DNA from: Aureimonas sp. ME7
Lineage (GTDB): Bacteria > Pseudomonadota > Alphaproteobacteria > Rhizobiales > Rhizobiaceae
NCBI RefSeq assembly: GCF_903970965.1
Contig: NZ_CAJCKW010000007.1
Coordinates: 62,001 to 126,000 of the forward strand
Reading direction: 5' to 3'
DNA: 64,000 bases
Numbering within the stretch: position 1 is the stretch's first letter; the number at the start of each line of letters is the position of its first letter. Shown piece by piece: positions 60,678 through 64,000 of this stretch. The position numbers and the translations under genes are program-made. Below the pieces are notes generated by a model. The model saw only the letters and a list, made by a program, of their open reading frames with translations, was not told where the DNA came from and did no database searches.

Positions 60678-61646
60678 ATGACGAATCTGGGCAAGCTCGT
60701 AGCCGCCCTAGGCTTGGCGACCACGATGGGAAGCGCGGCGCTCGCGCAGGACGCCATGGTGGTCGGCTTCTCGCAGGTCGGCTCCGAATCGGGCTGGCGC
60801 GCGGCCGAAACCTCCGTGACGCGCCAGGAGGCGCAGAAGCGCGGCATCGACCTGAAATTCGCCGACGCGCAGCAGAAGCAGGAAAACCAGATCAAGGCGA
60901 TCCGCTCCTTCGTGGCGCAGGGTGTCGACGCGATCCTGCTCGCGCCTGTCGTCGCCACCGGCTGGGACGATGTCCTCGCCGAAGCCAAGGAAGCCGAGAT
61001 CCCGGTCGTTCTTCTCGACCGCAACATCGAAACATCGGACGATTCGCTCTACCTCACCGCCGTGACCTCCGATCAGGTCCACGAGGGCAAGGTGGCGGGC
61101 GACTATCTCGCCAGCCAAGTCGGCTCCAAGCCCTGCAACGTCGTGGAGCTTCAGGGCACCACCGGCTCCTCGCCCGCGATCGCCCGCAAGAAGGGCTTCG
61201 AGGAGGCGATCCAGGGCCACGACAACATCAAGCTCACCCGCTCGCAGACCGGCGACTTCACCCGCACCAAGGGCAAGGAAGTCATGGAAAGCTTCATCAA
61301 GGCGGAAGGCGGCGGCAAGAACATCTGCGCGGTCTACGCCCACAACGACGACATGGCCGTGGGCGCGATCCAGGCGATCAAGGAAGCCGGCCTGAAGCCG
61401 GGCTCCGACATCATGGTCGTCTCGATCGACGCCGTGCCCGACATCTTCGCCGCCATGGCGGCGGGCGAGGCGAACGCCACCGTCGAGCTGACGCCCAACA
61501 TGGCCGGCCCGGCCTTCGACGCCCTGGAAGCCTACAAGAAGGACGGAACGGAGCCCAAGAAGTGGATCCAGACCGAATCCAAGCTCTACACCCAGAAGGA
61601 CGACCCGAAGGCGGTGATGGAGTCCAAGAAGGGCCTCGGCTACTGA
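60678..61646 (+). CDS. ytfQ: Sugar ABC transporter binding protein, YtfQ-like (galactofuranose)
   Basis: 322 residues. The signal peptide MTNLGKLVAALGLATTMGSA ends ALAQ. The mature part begins DAMVVGFSQVGSESGWRAAE and has LKFADAQQKQENQIKAIRSF, LLDRNIETSDDSLYLTAVTS and VYAHNDDMAVGAIQAIKEAG. These match E. coli YtfQ, which binds galactofuranose. A GGGGAGGAAG Shine-Dalgarno precedes the ATG at 60678. It is the first gene of a ytfQRT operon; the ligand here is inferred from homology. Confidence 0.9.
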   Translation: MTNLGKLVAALGLATTMGSAALAQDAMVVGFSQVGSESGWRAAETSVTRQEAQKRGIDLKFADAQQKQENQIKAIRSFVAQGVDAILLAPVVATGWDDVLAEAKEAEIPVVLLDRNIETSDDSLYLTAVTSDQVHEGKVAGDYLASQVGSKPCNVVELQGTTGSSPAIARKKGFEEAIQGHDNIKLTRSQTGDFTRTKGKEVMESFIKAEGGGKNICAVYAHNDDMAVGAIQAIKEAGLKPGSDIMVVSIDAVPDIFAAMAAGEANATVELTPNMAGPAFDALEAYKKDGTEPKKWIQTESKLYTQKDDPKAVMESKKGLGY

Positions 61647-61702
61647 GCCGAGCACCCTGACACGATCGCCGGCGCGGACGAGCGTCGGCGATTCCGGCGC
61701 TT

Positions 61703-61726
61703 GGCGGGCCGCCAGGGCGGTCCGCC
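61703..61726. other. Stem-loop between ytfQ and ytfR
   Basis: GGCGGGCCGCC (61703-61713) and GGCGGTCCGCC (61716-61726) pair over eleven positions with one G-U and a very tight loop. There is no T-run. It is placed like the hairpin after the binding-protein gene at 15968-16906 and probably raises binding-protein dosage. Confidence 0.5.
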
Positions 61727-61790
61727 GGGTCGTTTCATGAAGCCGTCCGAGCGGCGGTCGTTTGCATTCCCCCGGGAGCCCGCGTCCTCC

Positions 61791-63305
61791 ATGTCCCAGC
61801 CCCTCCTGAGCCTCCAGGGGCTCACCAAGACCTTTGCCGGGATGACCGCGCTCGACGGGGTCGACCTGACCTTGAGAGCCGGCGAGATCCACGCGCTGCT
61901 CGGCGAGAACGGGGCCGGCAAGTCGACCCTGATCAAGACGCTGACCGGCGTCTACCGCCGCGACGGGGGGCGCATCGTCCTCGATGGCGCCGAGATCCAC
62001 CCGGCCGACAGCCGCGAGGCGCAAGGCTTGGGCATCGGCACCGTCTACCAGGAGGTCAACCTCCTGCCGAACCTTTCGGTCGCAGAGAACCTCTTCCTCG
62101 GCCGCCAGCCCACGCGCTTCGGCTTCACGGACGGGCGCGCCATGCGCCGGCGCACGGCCGCGCTTCTCCAAAGCTACGGGCTTCCCGTCGATCCCGCCAC
62201 GACGCTCGGGCAATTGTCCGTCGCCGTGCAGCAGCTCGTCGCCATCATTCGCGCGGTGGACGTGTCGGGCAAGGTGCTGATCCTCGACGAGCCGACGGCC
62301 AGCCTCGACGCGGCCGAGGTCGAGATGCTGTTCGGCACCATGCGGGCTTTGCGCGATCGCGGGCTCGCGATCGTCTTCGTGACCCATTTCCTGGATCAGG
62401 TCTTCGCCGTGTGCGACCGGGCCACCGTCCTGCGCAACGGCCGCCTCGTCGGCGAGCGCGAGATCGCGGCCACCTCGCGCATGGACATCGTCACCATGAT
62501 GCTCGGGCGCGAGCTCGGCGAGGCGGTTCACCAGACGAAGGCCCCCGCCCCGGCGGATACCGCGCCCCGCGTGTCCTTCCGGGGCTTCGGCGCCAAGCGC
62601 AGCATTGAGCCGTTCGATCTCGACATCCGTCCCGGCGAGGCCGTCGGCGTCGCCGGCCTCCTCGGCTCGGGCCGCACCGAGACCGCGCGCCTCGTCTTCG
62701 GCGCCGACCGGGCGGATGCGGGCACCGCCACCGTGGACGGCAAGCCGGTGCGCCTCGCCGGCCCGCGCGCCGCCATCCGCCTCGGCTTCGGCTATTGCCC
62801 GGAGGAGCGGAAAGTGGAGGGCATCGTCGGCGATTTGTCGGTACGCGAGAACATCGTCCTCGCCCTCCAGGCGCGGCGCGGCTGGGCCAGGCCCCTCCCC
62901 CTTCGCGAGCAGGTCCGCATCGCGGATCGCTTCGTCAAGGCGCTCGACATCCGCACCACCGACATCGAGAAGCCGATCAAGCTCCTGTCGGGCGGCAACC
63001 AGCAGAAGGCGATCCTCGCCCGCTGGCTCGCCACCGAGCCGAGCTTCCTGATCCTCGACGAGCCGACGCGCGGCATCGACGTCGGCGCTCATGCCGAGAT
63101 CGTGCGCCTCATCGAGAAGCTCTGCGAGGACGGAATGGCGATGCTCGTCATCTCCTCCGAGCTCGACGAGATCACCACCTATTCCTCCCGCGTGCGCGTC
63201 CTGCGCGATCGCCGCCATCTCGGCGACCTGACCGGCGAAGACGTTTCCCCCGCCGCCATCATGCGCACCATTGCCGGGACACCGGCCGAGAACGCACGTC
63301 CATGA
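61791..63305 (+). CDS. ytfR: Sugar ABC transporter ATP-binding protein, double domain (YtfR-like)
   Basis: 504 residues with two nucleotide-binding domains in tandem, the RbsA/YtfR layout. Domain 1 has LLGENGAGKSTLIKTLTGV, LSVAVQQLVAIIRAV (a degenerate signature) and VLILDEPTASL. Domain 2 has VAGLLGSGRTETARLVFGA (a degenerate Walker A, as usual), LSGGNQQKAILARWLA and FLILDEPTRGIDVGA. The ATG at 61791 is preferred; an in-frame ATG at 61737 would add 18 residues. The stop overlaps the permease start as ATGA. Confidence 0.93.
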   Translation: MSQPLLSLQGLTKTFAGMTALDGVDLTLRAGEIHALLGENGAGKSTLIKTLTGVYRRDGGRIVLDGAEIHPADSREAQGLGIGTVYQEVNLLPNLSVAENLFLGRQPTRFGFTDGRAMRRRTAALLQSYGLPVDPATTLGQLSVAVQQLVAIIRAVDVSGKVLILDEPTASLDAAEVEMLFGTMRALRDRGLAIVFVTHFLDQVFAVCDRATVLRNGRLVGEREIAATSRMDIVTMMLGRELGEAVHQTKAPAPADTAPRVSFRGFGAKRSIEPFDLDIRPGEAVGVAGLLGSGRTETARLVFGADRADAGTATVDGKPVRLAGPRAAIRLGFGYCPEERKVEGIVGDLSVRENIVLALQARRGWARPLPLREQVRIADRFVKALDIRTTDIEKPIKLLSGGNQQKAILARWLATEPSFLILDEPTRGIDVGAHAEIVRLIEKLCEDGMAMLVISSELDEITTYSSRVRVLRDRRHLGDLTGEDVSPAAIMRTIAGTPAENARP

Positions 63306-64000
63306 CACTGTCGCGCCTCCGTTCCGCCGCCCCCCAGATCCTGGCGCTCGCCCTGGTGCTCGGTGTCAACGCCCTCCTGTTTCCGTCCTTCTTCGACCTA
63401 GCGCTGCGAAACGACCGGCTCTACGGGCCCTTGATCGACGTCCTCAACCGCGGCGCGCCGGTAATGCTGCTCGCCATCGGCATGACGCTCGTGATCGCCA
63501 CCAAGGGCGTCGACCTGTCGGTCGGCGCCACCATGGCGATCGCCGGCGCGGTGGCGGCGCAGCTGACCGTCGCGGGCGTTCCCATCCCGATCGTGATCCT
63601 GGCGGCGCTTGGCGTCGGCCTCGTCTGCGGGTTGTGGAACGGCTTCCTCGTCGCCGTTCTCGACATCCAGCCGATCATCGCGACCCTGATCCTGATGGTG
63701 GCGGGGCGCGGCATCGCGCAGCTCGTCACCTCCGGCTTCATCGTCACCTTCAACGATCCGACCCTCCTGTTCATCGGCTCGGGCTCCTTCGCCTTCCTTC
63801 CGATGCCGGTGATCATCGCCCTCCTGATGGCGCTTCTGGCCGTTCTCCTCGTGCGCCGCACCGCGCTCGGCCTCCTGATCGAGGCGACCGGCATCAACCG
63901 GCGCGCCTCGGCGCTCGCCGGCGTCGACGCCAAGGCCGTGATCGTCGCCGCCTACATGACCTCGGGGCTCTGCGCCTCCGTCGCTGGCCTCATCGCCGCC
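63302..64000 (+). CDS. ytfT: Sugar ABC transporter permease, YtfT-like (3' end cut by window)
   Basis: 233 codons before the right edge. It begins MTLSRLRSAAPQILALALVL and shows the family core LLAIGMTLVIATKGVDLSVG, then AGRGIAQLVTSGFIVTF and GVDAKAVIVAAYMTSGL. In E. coli ytfT is followed by yjfF, a second permease; that gene would lie beyond this window. The start overlaps ytfR by 4 bases. Confidence 0.92.
   Translation, partial: MTLSRLRSAAPQILALALVLGVNALLFPSFFDLALRNDRLYGPLIDVLNRGAPVMLLAIGMTLVIATKGVDLSVGATMAIAGAVAAQLTVAGVPIPIVILAALGVGLVCGLWNGFLVAVLDIQPIIATLILMVAGRGIAQLVTSGFIVTFNDPTLLFIGSGSFAFLPMPVIIALLMALLAVLLVRRTALGLLIEATGINRRASALAGVDAKAVIVAAYMTSGLCASVAGLIAA

Noticed and set aside
60708-63308. 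Long minus-strand open frame opposite ytfQ and ytfR
   Set aside because: Antisense shadow of two well-supported transporter genes, with no recognisable domain.
1-64000. CRISPR arrays, tRNA, rRNA or prophage genes
   Set aside because: No regularly spaced direct repeats, no tRNA-like cloverleaf and no phage structural or integrase genes were noticed on reading both strands.

Overview
The window is a high-GC, gene-dense alphaproteobacterial chromosome segment. The GC-rich third positions, the half-size fructose-type sugar ABC ATPase, the HmuTUV heme uptake set and the YtfQRT-type galactofuranose importer all suggest Hyphomicrobiales, perhaps near Aurantimonadaceae. That placement is an inference from gene content; no rRNA gene is present. 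I saw no tRNA, rRNA, CRISPR array, prophage or complete insertion sequence.

Layout, left to right. (1) 1-1893: sulfonate/nitrate-type ABC importer, cut by the left edge. (2) 2112-6521: aldo/keto reductase and LysR regulator (divergent), then MFS exporter and AraC regulator (divergent). (3) 6518-9106: three uncharacterised genes. (4) 9167-17764: a leftward operon holding a ribose/fructose-type ABC importer, a phosphotriesterase-like hydrolase, a GATase1-like protein, a PfkB kinase, a BtpA-family protein and an M20 carbamoylase. An XRE-cupin regulator lies upstream, and matching TCAA-N5-TTGA palindromes sit in front of both the regulator and the operon. (5) 17885-22056: a DUF6508-like protein, two small hypothetical proteins, a two-component pair and a TetR regulator. 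(6) 22109-27554: a TetR-controlled RND efflux operon with two TACC-N4-GGTA operators, a promoter and a small secreted protein. (7) 27603-30586: an acidic-tailed periplasmic protein, a DCC thiol oxidoreductase and a DUF4166 protein. (8) 30786-41752: a glycoconjugate locus in which glycosyltransferase domains are fused in frame to UDP-galactopyranose mutase, to two consecutive oxidoreductase domains, and to a clan GH-A glycosidase; an MFS transporter follows. (9) 41829-43543: a PPOX-fold protein and a diguanylate cyclase. (10) 43689-48920: TonB-dependent heme receptor divergent from hmuTUV, with Fur/Irr-like palindromes between them. (11) 48927-51250: a serralysin-like RTX protease, a single-domain response regulator, a small protein and a 195-bp MITE-like element. 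(12) 51269-56202: a Pat-like acetyltransferase and a large PAS-GGDEF protein. (13) 56263-64000: a ketoglutarate semialdehyde dehydrogenase, an OhrR-like MarR regulator, a mannitol-type dehydrogenase, a 32-residue membrane peptide and the start of the ytfQRT operon, cut by the right edge.

The most unusual part is the glycosyltransferase-fusion locus. At the junction between its glycosyltransferase and Gfo/Idh domains a good Shine-Dalgarno and ATG sit exactly at the domain boundary, so either a true fusion or a lost stop codon between coupled genes is possible. The next most interesting part is the uncharacterised catabolic operon, whose regulator and operator can be predicted from sequence alone. 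Many adjacent genes here share a four-base stop/start overlap (ATGA, GTGA or TTGA), so starts were chosen with translational coupling in mind.
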